From NCBI GenBank assembly GCA_031769625.1, contig JAUIMM010000040.1, positions 9,668,001 to 9,732,000 of the forward strand: a DNA stretch of 64,000 nucleotides. The letters are read 5' to 3'. Below the pieces are notes generated by a model. It saw nothing but the letters and a program-made list of their open reading frames with translations. It did not search any database and had not been told where the DNA came from. This DNA comes from Taudactylus pleione. Its lineage: Eukaryota; Chordata; Amphibia; Anura; Myobatrachidae. Below are positions 32,803 through 44,383 of this stretch, piece after piece (the stretch's first letter is position 1; the number at the start of each line of letters is the position of its first letter). Both the position numbers and the translations under genes were made by a program.

Positions 32803-34168
32803 GTTTCCCCCCCCCTTTTTCCTTTGTAGTCCCTACAAAGTCTTCTTCCATCTCTATCGTCCGCGTGTCAGGGTATTCTATGGTCCCTCCAGTGAGGATC
32901 TGTTCAAGGGCCCAGCCAGGACCGACCATGACCCCACATTCCTTCTCCACTGGCTCCGGGCTCTCCATCTTCGTACCTCCTGACTTCACTCTGCGGATCC
33001 TCTGTGGGAGTGGCAACTCGGAAGTGCCACTCACGATGGGCCACCATGGGGAATTATCTTCTAAGGGTGATGCAGCCACCCACTCTTCTTCCAACTTGTC
33101 TGGGGCATCTTCACTGCATTCAGGGTGTGGCACTAACCACCACCCAATAGTCGATTCCTCCGGGGCATCCTCTTCTTCCCGGGTCTCTGCCGACATTTTA
33201 CAAGAATCTGGACTCTTCTCCACAGACTCCTGCAGCAGGCGACATTTTCCTTCTTCAGCGTACTCCATCTCTTCCGCTGACATCTCCGGGTATCCAGGTC
33301 GCAGACTCTTCCAGCATGGGGAGATCCTAGACTTCTTTGCCACTGGGTCTTCACGCTCTTCCTTATAGCGCGGTATCTTCACCTCCCAGTCATCCACATC
33401 CGTCCTCTGCGGGCAAGGATTCTTCTTCACTGGGACCTCTTCGGGGCATAACAGTGCCACTGCATCTTCCCAGGGACACTCATGGGCCAAGTGTCCCTGC
33501 CGCCGACACTTCCAGCACGGGGGTGCTGTTGCCATCTTCATCACAAAGGGGTCTATGCCCTTCGGCTCCTGCTCAGGAACAATGGGCACCTGCGAACGTA
33601 CTTCCAGCAGGCCCTTCTGCTCCACTTCCCTGGCTTCTTCTATCCACTTCTGGGCTCGGCCATCCAAGATCATCCGGTCTTTGTCCCACGGACAATCTTG
33701 AAGCTCATGCTCTGGATCTCCACATCCTTCACACCGGAATTCTTCGTCCTCCTGGTGCCACTCTTCATCACGTGGACAGCTATTATGCTCATGCCCGTAG
33801 GTTCCGCAGAGCATACACCAGAGTCTCTTCTTCAAAGAGTTCTTCTGACCACATCTCTGGACCGCTTGCTGGGACATCTGTGTGATCTCCAACGGGGACA
33901 TTTCTTCCTCTTCTGTCGCCCTAAATTCACATCAGGGACATTCACTGGCATCATGTCCCAGCCGCTGACACGTCTTGCAGGGGGTCACAGCGGATTTCTT
34001 GCGCCCCTTCTCCCGGTGCTCTTCCTTACCGCGCTGTACCGACCGCTGCACCATCTTCATGATGTCTTCTCCCAACACCGTAATCCAGCCACTCTTGTCC
34101 TCATACGCCCGGGGATGGTTCCACTCCGGAGCTGTCCGTACGGGGGTCCTCTTGCCGGTGGTCCACAT
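32648..34168 (-). pseudogene. Gag-like protein with four CCHC zinc knuckles, interrupted by one TGA
   Basis: On the minus strand one frame of 507 codons runs from the ATG at 34168 to the stop at 32648, broken only by a TGA at 33932-33934 (codon 79); a new ATG follows in the same frame at 33901. Four CX2CX4HX4C knuckles are visible: CKTCQRLGHDASEC just before the TGA, then CMLCGTYGHEHNSC, CEGCGDPEHELQDC and CWKCRRQGHLAHEC. Such knuckles bind nucleic acid in retrotransposon nucleocapsid proteins. The rest is rich in Glu, Asp, Pro and Ser, with no recognisable capsid region. The start is only some 30 bases after the LTR, which leaves little leader. The TGA may be a simple mutation or a recoded stop; one copy cannot decide. 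Confidence 0.65.
32804..32825 (-). promoter_or_regulatory. Polypurine tract of the LTR element
   Basis: On the minus strand this is an uninterrupted run of A and G, including a G-run, directly next to the LTR start. This is the expected plus-strand primer position and fixes the element orientation. Confidence 0.8.
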
Positions 34169-34177
34169 CGTGTCCGT

Positions 34178-34199
34178 GATCCTGCCGACTACGCCAAAA
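34178..34199 (-). promoter_or_regulatory. Primer-binding-site candidate
   Basis: Directly after the 5' LTR on the minus strand comes TTTTGGCGTAGTCGGCAGG. It begins TTTTGGCG, containing the TGG that pairs with a tRNA 3' CCA. I cannot name the primer tRNA with confidence. Confidence 0.4.
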
Positions 34200-36189
34200 T
34201 GTGAGGGGTGGGTGCGGTGCAGTGCCTGCTGCCGTGCAGGTGTACGTCTGTTCCTTACCTTGCGTCGCACCCTCTCACCTTCAGGCCGTGTGTTGAGCAG
34301 ACGGTCCTGGAACTTCCAAATAGAACACGGACACGATGACCTAGGGGGAAGGAGACGAGGTGAGTACCGTCCTTCCTCACGTCGACTGACGCGCCCTACC
34401 GAACCGGGGGATAAATTCAGATTTTAAGTGAAGATCATCATTGGCACTTTTGGCCTCAGATCCTGAATTTTTACCTATCGGTACTCATGCACCAGGTGAA
34501 GATCCGTCCTTGCACCGGGTTGCAAGGTTCGCCGTCCGCCCAGAAGGAAGGAGATAGATAGTGACAAACAAACAGGGAGAGACAGTACACACAGATATTT
34601 CTCACCGTGTCCACTCTTGCTCTTCGTCCACTCACTCGCCTACAGGTCCCTGTAAGGAGATACACAACACAGCCGTGCAGGGCCTAAACCTATGTCAAGC
34701 AACTACACATACTAAACGGCATCACCCTCAACCTACGGTGTGTGTAGTGCGACAGATATAACAACAACTAAACTTTTGCCCTGCACGGAACACCAATCAC
34801 AGACTATAAGTATACAAGAGCAAAACATGGTGCTGTCTCTTTAAATGTCTGCTACCTACCTATCCAGAGCTGGCCAGCTCCTCTTCCCAGTGACTGGGGA
34901 AACTCTACCTTATTGGTGGGAGCCGTACAGCTCTCCACCACTGCTCACACCTCTGATCATCTATGCGGGGCTACCTAATGGGCTCAGGGCCCTGGGCCTA
35001 ACGCCCAAGGTCTTACCAGCGGCTCAGGGCTTATGCCTGCAGGGTACTCAAGGGACTTGGGCCTACTGCCCAGAGTCCCATCTCTATTTTGCAGCTCAGG
35101 CCCAGGGGCCTGCCTAACGGTGGGCTCTGGTAGTGGCCTGGGCCTAATGCCCAGACCACTTTTTATGGGGCTCAGGCCTATTTGCCTGCCTACCTGTGGG
35201 GCTCACTTAGCGGTCTGGGCCTAATGCCCAGACCACCTTATATTTTTGGTGGCTCGGGCAGTTGCCCGCCTACTTGATTATTTAGTGACCTGGGCCTAGT
35301 ACCCAGGCCACTCACACCTTATTAAGGGCCAATCCTTTTAACAGGACCTAATGCCCGCTACTGTGCCCCGGGCCTTGTGCCCGACTGATTACCCACGGGC
35401 CTAGTGCCCGACAACGCTCCACGGGCCTAGCGCCCGACAACCCTGGCGGTCTAGGGAGGGGGGTATACGGTGGGCCTCACGGAGGGCCTACCTGCGACAT
35501 TGGAAGAGGCTGCGGGGGGAAACTTCGTGACGCTCTTTCACTTCCCTCCCCCGCAGTCCTCTCCGGTCCTCAGCCACATTCTTCGGCCGCTGGCCCGTCC
35601 TGGCCAGCGGCGCCGCCTCTTCTTCTCTTCTTCCAGCTGGCACCGCCTGTCTTCTTTCTTCACAGCGGCATCTTCTGGCCTCTTCCGCGGCCGCCGCCCT
35701 TGTTGATGCGCCGATCTTCTGATCTTCGGGAGGTCTTCTCTCCTCCCTCTCCGCCGCCGAACTAACTTTTCACGCTCGGCGCCGTCTAATATAAGACAGC
35801 GCGAGTGGGCTTCCGCCTCTGATTGGCTGCTGGCCCGCGAGCCAAACCTCCGCCGCAAGGAACGCCACGCCCAACGCTTGACCGGCGCTGGGAGCAGGTA
35901 CTCTGTCCCAGCGCCGGCTACCCGCCGCTTCTTGGCTGCCGGGCGCCAAGCTCCGCTGAGCTAGCGCCCGGAGCCAAGCTTCTCCCGGCGCCAAAGTACC
36001 GCCGGCACTGGTGAAAGGGACCAGGCGGTCCCTTCACCAGGTGCCCGCGGTGTCTGCACCGACGCTAGGGACATTACTATCCCAGCGCCGGCAACAGATG
36101 TGTCCCGCAGAGGACACATCCCCTCTGCCTGCCCCTGCACCTCTGCTGATGCTGGGATCAAACCCTTGATCCCAGCACAGCCTTCCACA
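34200..36189 (-). repeat. 5' LTR (minus-strand orientation)
   Basis: A direct repeat of 30770-32802 with the same hairpin cluster, TATA-like box and ends. The outer flank is ATAGT (36190-36194). Confidence 0.85.
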
Positions 36190-37785
36190 ATAGTCCTCGT
36201 GTTAGGCCTACTTTGATGTAACACAATATTGTGCTGCATATAACAATAATTCCCAATGTCCTACAACTTTTCAGGGGCTTAAAGGAGTACCCCACACAAT
36301 TTGCTAAGGCACCTGGACCTGGTCTTCAATAGCCCAATGATACACTCCTTCATACTCTAGTGGATATGTGTGCCTCATTATATTTGTAATGAGCAGGAGT
36401 CTGTAGATACAACATAGGAAACAGTAACCAGAAGTTACATCTATATCCTGAATCATCTGAAATGACACACTACAGACATGTTGACACCAATAAAGCTGAT
36501 TTGCATTTAGCACATGTACTGCATAGGCCAAAGAAAAAAGAAAAACACTAAACAATATTTCTGGTCAATACACCAGACAATGTAATTGGTTGACAGATTT
36601 AAATGGTCGGCACACAAATGATCGAAACAAAAAAGGTTGTTTTTAAGGTTAGGGTTAGGATGAGGCACTTAGGGGAGAGTTAGGGTCAGGCTGTCTGTAG
36701 GATTAGGCACTATGGGGAGAGTTAGGGTCAGGCTGTCTGTAGGATTAGGTACTATGGGAAGGGTTAGGATTAGGCTAGATGTACAGTAAGTTTATGCACT
36801 AGGGTGAGGGTTAGGGTTAGGCACCAGTGGAGGGTTAGGGTTAGGCACTAGGTTGAGGGTTAGGATTAGAGTTACATTTTCAAAAAAACATTTTTGTGTC
36901 AACCATTAGTTTGTCGACCATTTGAACATGTTCACATTTTAACCATGTGGACCATTTGACCATGTCACCTTATTGCATGTCAGCCACCTGGTGTCAACAT
37001 ATTGACTGTCTATCTAAGTACTGTTGATCCATTATACCAAACCCGTACGCATCACAGACCTCAGACACATTGAGAGAGTGATAATAAAGTCAGCTGTCAT
37101 AAACCTCTGCCCTGAAGTCTGATGCTCTCAGCACAATATAAAAACAATCCACGACCTTAGCCAATTAGCGTTTCCCCATTCATTTCTGTGGAGTGAACAC
37201 AAGTAACCGGTCACTCTGCGACAGGACCTTTCACGGGTGATAGTGCAATGTTTTTATGTTTTGAAAAGAATCATGGATACTTCATGGATTGAAAAGGATG
37301 TGATCCCTTCAGTTTGTAAGTAGTAAAGTGGTGAAAGAGTGAGGTAGTGTTTTTCTAATAAAAATACTTCATTAAAAACAATAAGATAAAATAATTAAAT
37401 TCTATAATGTTGATGCCCCTGCATTGTTAAATTCCTCCATTTTCTATAATAACAAGTGAATAGTCATCTGTATGCCCAGTTGTCATTTACATTAGTTAAA
37501 AAAATTAATTTAAATAATAAAAACTAAAAATGAGTTTCATTCAAATGCACCCCCCTTTATACATTGCAGGTATTTTACAGTCTACAGTTAGCATTTGGAA
37601 TCTTGGAATATGGTAGAAGTAGGAAAACTCGAACATCTGCTAATTAAACACTTTTAAATCAGCATATAAAGGGCACTCTTAGTTACTGGGGAATGGGGGA
37701 TTGTTCTGTAACCAGTTCATGTCTTTTATTCTTCAAATTTTGTCCATCAATACGCAGTCTTATGCTAAACAAAGAGCCTTCCATG
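36190..37785. other. Unassigned DNA around a TTAGGG-like repeat
   Basis: No gene. The central minisatellite 36648-36871 is listed separately. Flanking words (aaatggtcg.cacacaaatg; tttgtcgaccatttgaac; ggaccatttgaccatg) form loose inverted and direct repeats and probably belong to the same dispersed element. Confidence 0.4.
36648..36871. repeat. Degenerate GGTTAGGG-rich minisatellite
   Basis: Units of about 30-50 bp such as gggttaggcacta and gagagttagggtcaggctgtctgtaggatt are repeated with variation. TTAGGG occurs repeatedly but never as a clean hexamer array, so this is not a telomere. Confidence 0.75.
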
Positions 37786-38260
37786 CAGGTGTGTATATAT
37801 AATGGGTGCAGAGTGTGCAGTGCAGACGGGCTCCTGGGTCCAGGGGGGCCCACACAACACACCCTGCACCCATTTATTCAATACTCACCTCTCTGGAGTA
37901 CTAGTACCGCATCGGCCACTGCGGCCATTTTCCTGCCATTTTGCACATGCGCAGGAGGAAAATCACTGCCCGCCATTTCCCCTGTGACTTGCGCATGTGC
38001 AGTAGTCTCTGGCATAGTGCCCAGAGATTACTGCTGTGCTCATTGCACTGCCGGCTGCTGGGTAGAGAGAAGGCGGCACCGGATTGAGACTGTACAGGGC
38101 CCTCACCTCTATTTAATATGCTTCCATGTGTTTATCCAATCAGCTCCTAACTGCCATCTCACAGGCTGTGTTTGAAAAATGACAGTTGGGAGCTGATTGG
38201 CTGGTACCTTATCACTTTTCACTCTGTCTCCTAACACTGCTTAGTAAATAGACCCCAAAG
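37786..38260. repeat. Dispersed repeat and truncated fold-back MITE
   Basis: Positions 37800-37875 (gggtgcagagtgtgcagtgcag...ccctgcaccc) resemble 50405-50465. Positions 38125-38256 contain the hairpin ccaatcagctcc..ggagctgattgg and end ttagtaaatagacccc, like the right end of other fold-back MITEs. Confidence 0.45.
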
Positions 38261-38455
38261 GGGTAAATGTAAAGGGTGCAGAGTTCTGACACCGGCGAGT
38301 CCCGTGCGAGACTGCCCGGTGTTTTAAAATAGCAGTTATTTAATAGGTAAAATCAACCTGGTTTTGTCTGTTAACTGGCTACTAGTTTAAATCATTGGGC
38401 AGTCTCGCACGGGACTCGCTGATGTCAGAACTCCGCACCCTTTTACATTTACCCG
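38261..38455. mobile_element. Fold-back MITE (GGGTAAATGTAAAGGGTGC ends)
   Basis: Inverted arms of about 70 bp: gggtaaatgtaaa.gggtgc.gagttctgac and gtcagaactc.gcaccc.tttacatttaccc, both containing gagtcccgtgcgagactgccc or its inverse. No clear TSD and no coding content. Confidence 0.75.
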
Positions 38456-38659
38456 TAAGAGGCAGATCAACCGCCCCAACATAGAGAGAAGTGAGACCTC
38501 AATGAGAATAAAAGAGACTAAAAGAACCAGGACTTACCAATAGCATTCAATAGTGAAGGAGTGTCACAAACCGGACTAATAAAACCTGTTTATGCGTCAA
38601 GCGTTACCACTTCATACATCACTCACCTGTAGCTGCAGGACATGTTTCTAGTTTCAAGA

Positions 38660-39430
38660 AGCACTTAGGCTGTTGGTTATTTTCATCTGGAGCTGGCATG
38701 GCCGGGACATGGGTGCAGCCATCCTGCCCAGACTCAGCTGATCGTGGTTCCTCCAATCCTGGTTCTGAGCTCCAGCACGTACTGTAACTCCTGTCTCCAA
38801 TCCACAGCCAGGGCGTCCTATTTAAGACTCTCCCTGCTCACCTCTTATTGCCAGTACTACTTCTGATGTTACCTGCCTGTTGTTTCTGACTTCAGATTCC
38901 AGAAATTGGTTCCACAGTGGCACTCCCATCTGCTGCTGTGCTTATTCAGTTCCAGCATGTAATTTCTGCTCTCGGCTGGGAACTATTCTAATTATCACCA
39001 GAGTATTGGACCGGATCCAGCTATTTCCCCTGTATGTGGGTATTCACCATCTGCTCAGCATAGCAGTCTTCAGTACCTACAGTATCCAATTTTCCGTTAT
39101 TGTTCCATCAATTGAGCCATCTGTTCTGCAGTGCTATATCCTGAAGTACCTGCCAGCCTTCTAAGCACTGCTCCTACTCCTGGGTATCCTACAGTACTAT
39201 TGGGTCACCTGTTCTGCTGTTCATCATCTTCCTCCATCAATGGACAATACTAAGTCACTGTACCAATCATATTCTCCAGCCCTGCTGGTAATCAGAGACT
39301 TTGGCTGTGTCTTTAAATTTATATTCTGCTACTAATAAATACCTCTCAGTTTTCTCCACACACCCTCCAAGCTTAATCATACCTTGGTCCCTGCCACTAA
39401 ACCAAACAAACCAGAAATCCTGACTGTGAG
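38660..39430. repeat. Possible solo LTR-like repeat
   Basis: A C/T-rich block with a TATTTAAG promoter-like box near 38818 and AATAAATA near 39334 resembles vertebrate LTR organisation. I cannot define ends, TSD or a partner LTR. Confidence 0.25.
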
Positions 39431-40001
39431 TATGAGCTGGTTTGAACTGGTTTTGGGGAATGGTACATATTATTTATGAAGTAAAAATATAATATAATAT
39501 ACACAGGTCTACACAACACAATGCTGACATGATATATCACCAATAATAGTGCACCAAACAAGGATAATGGGCCCCAGTTGCTGAAGATACATGACAGTTC
39601 TGGTAGTTGTTTAATGATAGTAGTAGGTGTAGGCTACTGTAGAATGGCCTTAAAATATAGGCTTGGCACAAGCAGAATCTGGACTGAATAAGTAAAGTAT
39701 CATAGTTAATACCTAAAAGTGAGATGTTCTTGGAACCTCGGGAGTAAACTGTGGCATAAGTGAAGACCACAGCCGAAGGTCTGGTACACAGTAAGGAATG
39801 AATTTAAAGCAGTGGGAATCAGGGCCAAGTTGGTGTCTACTATACAATAACTGAGGCTGAATAGGGGTGGTCAAAGGCAAGGAGTCTGGTACATGGATAA
39901 GTATTATGTGGGCAGTCGCACAGTAATGGTTACACCCAAAGCAGGAGACAATTTAAAAGTGGAGAAGACAGAGTACAGTATGTGGTCACTGGAAAGCCAT
40001 T
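39431..40001. other. Unassigned intergenic DNA
   Basis: No gene or repeat recognised. Confidence 0.4.
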
Positions 40002-40645
40002 GGGCCTGATTCAGACCCACTCGCAAGTGGGCGAACGTACGTTAGGCGTACGTACAAAAATATTTAAATTCAAGGGCTCGCTCGTATTTTCGAACGCATC
40101 TAAAAATCCTCCCCAAACTCAGACGACCCCTCCTCTAACTAACGAGCATGCGAAATAGCGAGCGTACATCCCCAAAATGGCTTGAAGGGAACGCACGCAC
40201 AAGTATAAACCGGAAGTGGCCTTGTCAGATGTCGATTACCTGCTCCTTTATTCTGCCTACCTCCATCAATCGTATCATGCCAATCAATGTATCAATTAGC
40301 TTAATTGTTTTTTTTTTTTCAACACAATGCAAGAAACTTTACTCTTGTCCATGTTTGTGTTTTCACGCAGAATACGTACGGCTTAAACATTCGCTTTTAT
40401 TGTTCAAAAAACATGTTACCCACAATTAAACAATTGTTCTATTGCTTTGGATCCCCGCATATTTCCCGGGGTTCATTTCTTTATTTAAATTTGCTTACGC
40501 ATGTCACTGCATCAAGTCTTTCATAACTCTCCAGAGATTTCTGGCCCTGTCGAACACATGACTCATACACTAACCAATAGAATTGCTCCTGTTAATTTCC
40601 CAAATACATTAGCCAATCAGAATTTTTTTGGCCACTTTATCAAAA

Positions 40646-42078
40646 ATGAATTTTAGGAAAAACACCATTGCCATCATGAGAGCCTCCGCATTCACCAAGC
40701 GCGAACTGCTGGTGCTAACGGAGGTGATAGATAGGCGTATCACCAGCCAGCCTCCACCCATCACCAACCGGCAGAAGCGTTCCGCATATGCGGAGGCACG
40801 GGCCCGCCTGCGCTCCTTCGGCTCACGCCACAACATCGGCCAGCTGGAGCGCAGGTGGTCGGACCTGCAACGGCGAACGCCCCGCTTGCTGGCATGCTTT
40901 CGCATGCAGATTTCAGAAAGTAAGTTTTATTTATTTTGTTTATCATGTTTGTCTTTGTGGCCCAAACTGCGTGTGCATGTTTTCATGTCTGTCCGATTTA
41001 TTCATTCTCATCATATTTGCCTGGCCATGTTTTCCCTCTATTTCATAATTAGTCATTCTACTCATATTTGCATGGCCATGTTTTCCCTCTATTTCATAAT
41101 TATTCATTCTACTCATATTTGCCTGGCCATGTTTTCCCTCTATTTCATAATTATTCATTCTCCTCATATTTGCATGGCCATGTTTTCCCTCTATTTCATA
41201 ATTATTCATTCTCCTCATATTTGCCTGGCCATGTTTTCCCTCTATTTCATAATTATTCATTCTACTCATATTTGCATGTTTTTTGTTGTTGGGGGGTGTT
41301 TTTAAATTGTTTTTTGGCCAGGATTTGTGCTGAAACTAACCACAATTTGTTTGACATCTTTTAGGGGGACAGCCAAGACTACGCCGTCACCGTCCGGCCA
41401 GACGGCGGTCACGCCCACTCTCCCCAACCCCCAGCCAACACTCCACCCCCAATAATTCCCCTATTCCCCACTCCTCCCCAGCCTTCCAAGACCCTCTCCA
41501 GGAAATGTCGGGCCTCCTTCCCCTCCGTCCCACTTCCCCCTCTCCTCCAACCACCCCTCTTCCAATTACCCCCTCCCCGGAGTCCGTAATAACCCCGCCC
41601 CGATCTTTGGGGAATGGAGGGTCCTCCGAGGAGGACGATGGTGGGACTTCTGGAGCTGCCGTTTTGTCACCCGGTATGTTTTTCTTTCGCCTTTTTTTTA
41701 AGCACAAACTGTTTGTATGTAATCATGTGTCGTTCCTTTATTCGGGGTTTTTGGGTCGACTTTTGTGGATTTAGCAGATTGCCTTTAACTGTTCCTGCTG
41801 ATTTCAACATACACATATCACACCTGGGGGAATTTGTACATAGGCCTTGTATTTTTGGCACCCCCCATTTTTTTTTTTTTGGTTATTTTTGGAGTGATTT
41901 CGTTGTATTTTAAAATTTTTAATGTGGTTGCCCTATTGTATTAATCCACACACTTTTCTCACCCACAGAGGAACAGAGGCGTCATGACGAAGTACAAGTT
42001 TGTGTGGCCCAGATGCGCCAACATATAATTGGGGTGCTCGTGGCCCTTGATCGTCTGTCTGGCATCCTTCGCCAATAG
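40646..42078 (+). CDS. SANT/Myb-like DNA-binding protein, three exons (third Harbinger gene)
   Basis: The exons I read are 40646-40919, 41365-41673 and 41969-42078, with donors GTAAGT and GTATGT and acceptors TTTTAG and CCACAG. Both junctions keep the frame and give a 230-residue protein. Residues about 12-90 look like a SANT/Myb fold: FTKRELLVLTEV..., then RSAYAEARARLRSFG and LERRWSDLQRR. The middle is Pro/Ser-rich with an acidic EEDDGG patch. The C-terminal exon predicts an amphipathic helix (EEQRRHDEVQVCVAQMRQHIIGVLVAL). By analogy with Harbinger partners it may bind the ends or carry the nuclease to the nucleus, but that is inference. The first ATG is 40646; the in-frame TTG upstream is not needed. 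Intron 1 holds a 51-bp tandem repeat. Confidence 0.7.
41000..41280. repeat. 51-bp tandem repeat in intron 1 of the third gene
   Basis: The word ggccatgttttccctct recurs at 41023, 41074, 41125, 41176 and 41227, a period of exactly 51. Because 51 is a multiple of three, the exon 1 frame stays open through all units and would encode a repeated hydrophobic 17-mer if the intron were retained. Confidence 0.85.
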
Positions 42079-42547
42079 TTTGTTTTTTGGTTGTTTTTTT
42101 TCAAATTAAATGTTATTTTTCAAACATACGTTCCGGCTAATTCGTTTTTGCAAACCCAAAGATTGTTAACCCTGACATAAGTAGACTGTTCCTGCAAGGA
42201 TTTCCATTTTTTTAAAGTAAGATTGTGTTTTGTATTTGTATGTAAAACAGCCACAAGAAACACATAACAGTCACAATGTCATTTCCCTTTTTGGGTGTAG
42301 TGTCAATTAGATATTTCAACATTTTACAGGTTCCTAGTTGGTGTGCAAGCTGCTTAGGCCAATCTTACAAAGCCAAATGATTGTACAGGCTTCCTCTTGG
42401 TGTGGGTTTTGAACCAGAAAACATATTTCATTTTAGCTCAACTGGCGACAGTACTGGATTACCCCTTAGTCAAATGTACCATGTGTGAACCTGGTTACAC
42501 TTGCTGGTAACGTCCAAAAAAAGGAAGAACATTTCACTCTAAAAACA

Positions 42548-42553
42548 TTTATT
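42548..42553 (-). terminator. Polyadenylation signal for the HARBI1-like gene
   Basis: On the minus strand this reads AATAAA, about 350 bases after the stop codon of the nuclease frame. Confidence 0.5.
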
Positions 42554-42902
42554 CACAACATAACTGATAAATCAAAGTGGTCACTCACAAAAAAAACACA
42601 CAGTGATAATCTCAAATACAACACATACCAAACTAAAACAAACCAAAAACAACAAATCAAGAACTGGTTGACGAAGGAACATGCCAACATGATTCCACAA
42701 ACATGGCATTGCGATATGGGTTCCATAATATATTCCCAAAATGTCCAGATCCAGGTTTGGTAAGGGTAGCAGGAAGTAGTGAGCGTTGGATTGCCAAAGA
42801 TTATGTGAACAAACAGAAGATGGTGAAACAAAAAACAAAAAATTAGAGGTTCGCAAACAAACCAAAACACATTAGGTATAAACACTGTTGTTTTGTAAAA
42901 AC

Positions 42903-44162
42903 TTACCTAAAAGATCTGGCCACCACATCATCGCGTATGGCCCCCCCACATACTGACCTCCGACCAACCTCGGGGGGGCCATCCTCAGGTAAGGCATCCT
43001 CTGGCTGCATTGGGACACCACTCCTTATGGCGATGTTGTGAAATATCCCACACAGGACCACAATTTTCGACACCATATCCGGCAAATACATGAGCTCGCC
43101 ACCAGAGCGGTGGAGGCATCGGAATCGGCCTTTTAAAAGGCCGATACAGCGCTCCACCACTTGCCTGGTGGCTGTAAGTGCGGAATTATACGCACTTTGT
43201 GGGCCTGGTGTGGGAGCCAAATAAGGAGTGAGCAGCCAGGACATGCAAGGATATCCACTGTCTCCTGTGGAAAAGAATAGACAACATCAGGAACACTGTG
43301 TATCAAGCTTAACATTGTTATGTACTAAAGGTCTCCACTTACCCAGAAGCCACACATCACCAGCTTGTAGGTTGTTTAATTTGTGCCATATCCCTGATTG
43401 CCGGATGACGAAGGAGTCATGTGCACTTCCGGGTAATTTAGCATTCAGGGACAGGATCTGGAGGGAGGCATCACAAACCACCATTACATTGAGGGAGTGA
43501 TAGTGTTTCCTGTTTCGAAATATGGCCTCCAGCCGTGCTGGAGGCTGAAGTGGTATGTGAGTACCATCCACAACCCCTATGATGTGTGGGAAGGCAGCTA
43601 TTTGGTAAAAATTGGCCTTGGACACACTAAGGGCACCCATATCCAAAGGCATTTGAATAAAATGATGGAGGTGCTTGAAAAGTGCCTCCATCACTGCCCT
43701 CAGGATCCTGGAAAAGGAGGATTGGGAGATGCCCACCACTATTGCCACCGTTGTTTGAAACGATCCTGAGGCACAGAAATGTAACACCGCCATAAATTGC
43801 GTAAGTGGTGGTATTGCTGTTGGACTGTCAATTTGCCGCTCAAGATCACTTTCTATTAATGAGAGAGTGTCTATGATGATTTTGGGAGGTAGACGGTAGC
43901 GTCTTAAAACCTCATCATCGGGCATTCCAAAAAGGGTGACACGTGTTCGAAATATCTGGGGCCTTGCATGCCTACGATGCCTACGCCTGGGACGAGATTG
44001 AGGTTGGTCGGCTTCCGGGAGCATGGCCAGAACAATCCGCCCCAGATCTACCTGAAATTCAAAGATTTCAATGTAAGGCTTTTGACCCACCCCAAAAGTA
44101 AATTAAAACAACTTAGCTTGATGATACCATCCATTGCTGCTTACATGCCGGGGTATTGTCAT
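42903..44162 (-). CDS. HARBI1-like Harbinger transposase/nuclease, three exons
   Basis: Exons on the minus strand are 44162-44145 (MTIPRH), 44051-43343 and 43264-42903, with donors GTAAGC and GTAAGT and acceptors TTTCAG and CCACAG. All phases agree and give 362 residues, close to the usual size of HARBI1. The DDE triad is visible: D168 in GVVDGTHI, D244 in LLGDSGYP, which is made only by splicing exon 2 to exon 3, and E280 in RQVVERCIGLLKGRF. LTPY and CGIFHN are further family motifs. An Arg/His-rich basic stretch lies at about 24-38. The stop TAA overlaps a good donor (AG/GTAAGT), so an alternative longer C-terminus is possible. The family cuts transposon DNA; nuclear entry in relatives needs a Myb/SANT partner, which is encoded divergently next door. 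Confidence 0.85.
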
Positions 44163-44383
44163 GATACGTCCAAACTGAAATTAAACACCAAAATTATTTG
44201 ACACATTTCACTCTGTGCATTTTTGTTTATAAATTTTGTGCTAGACCAAAGTTAAAATATGCGAAACACACATTTTGCAAAACAGCAAAACGACATTTCA
44301 CACAGTACATCAAAATGGGTTGAAATGTTTGCACAAAAAGCGAAAGAGAAACCTCAAAAAAGTTACAATGATTATTAAGCATT

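Larger units (their letters stand above)
30770..36189 (-). mobile_element. Non-autonomous LTR retrotransposon, minus strand
   Basis: Two nearly identical 2-kb direct repeats (30770-32802 and 34200-36189) enclose only 1.4 kb. On the minus strand the LTR begins TGTGGAAGG and ends CCCCTCACA. ATAG (or ATAGT with one shared base) flanks it at 30766 and 36190. A polypurine tract sits next to the downstream LTR. The only coding frame is a Gag-like zinc-knuckle protein; no protease, reverse transcriptase, RNase H or integrase can be seen, so it must depend on another element. The LTRs differ by scattered substitutions and a roughly 40-bp gap near 32385-32425, so insertion is not brand new. Confidence 0.85.

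Noticed and set aside
32007..33885. Several plus-strand ORFs of 100-220 codons in the LTR element
   Set aside because: They oppose the zinc-knuckle frame and the orientation given by polypurine tract and LTR ends; GC-rich shadows.
36648..36871. Interstitial telomere
   Set aside because: TTAGGG words are embedded in longer, variable units, not a hexamer array.
40628..40645. Upstream TTG start for the third Harbinger gene
   Set aside because: A eukaryotic ATG follows 18 bases later in the same frame and leaves the whole SANT-like region.
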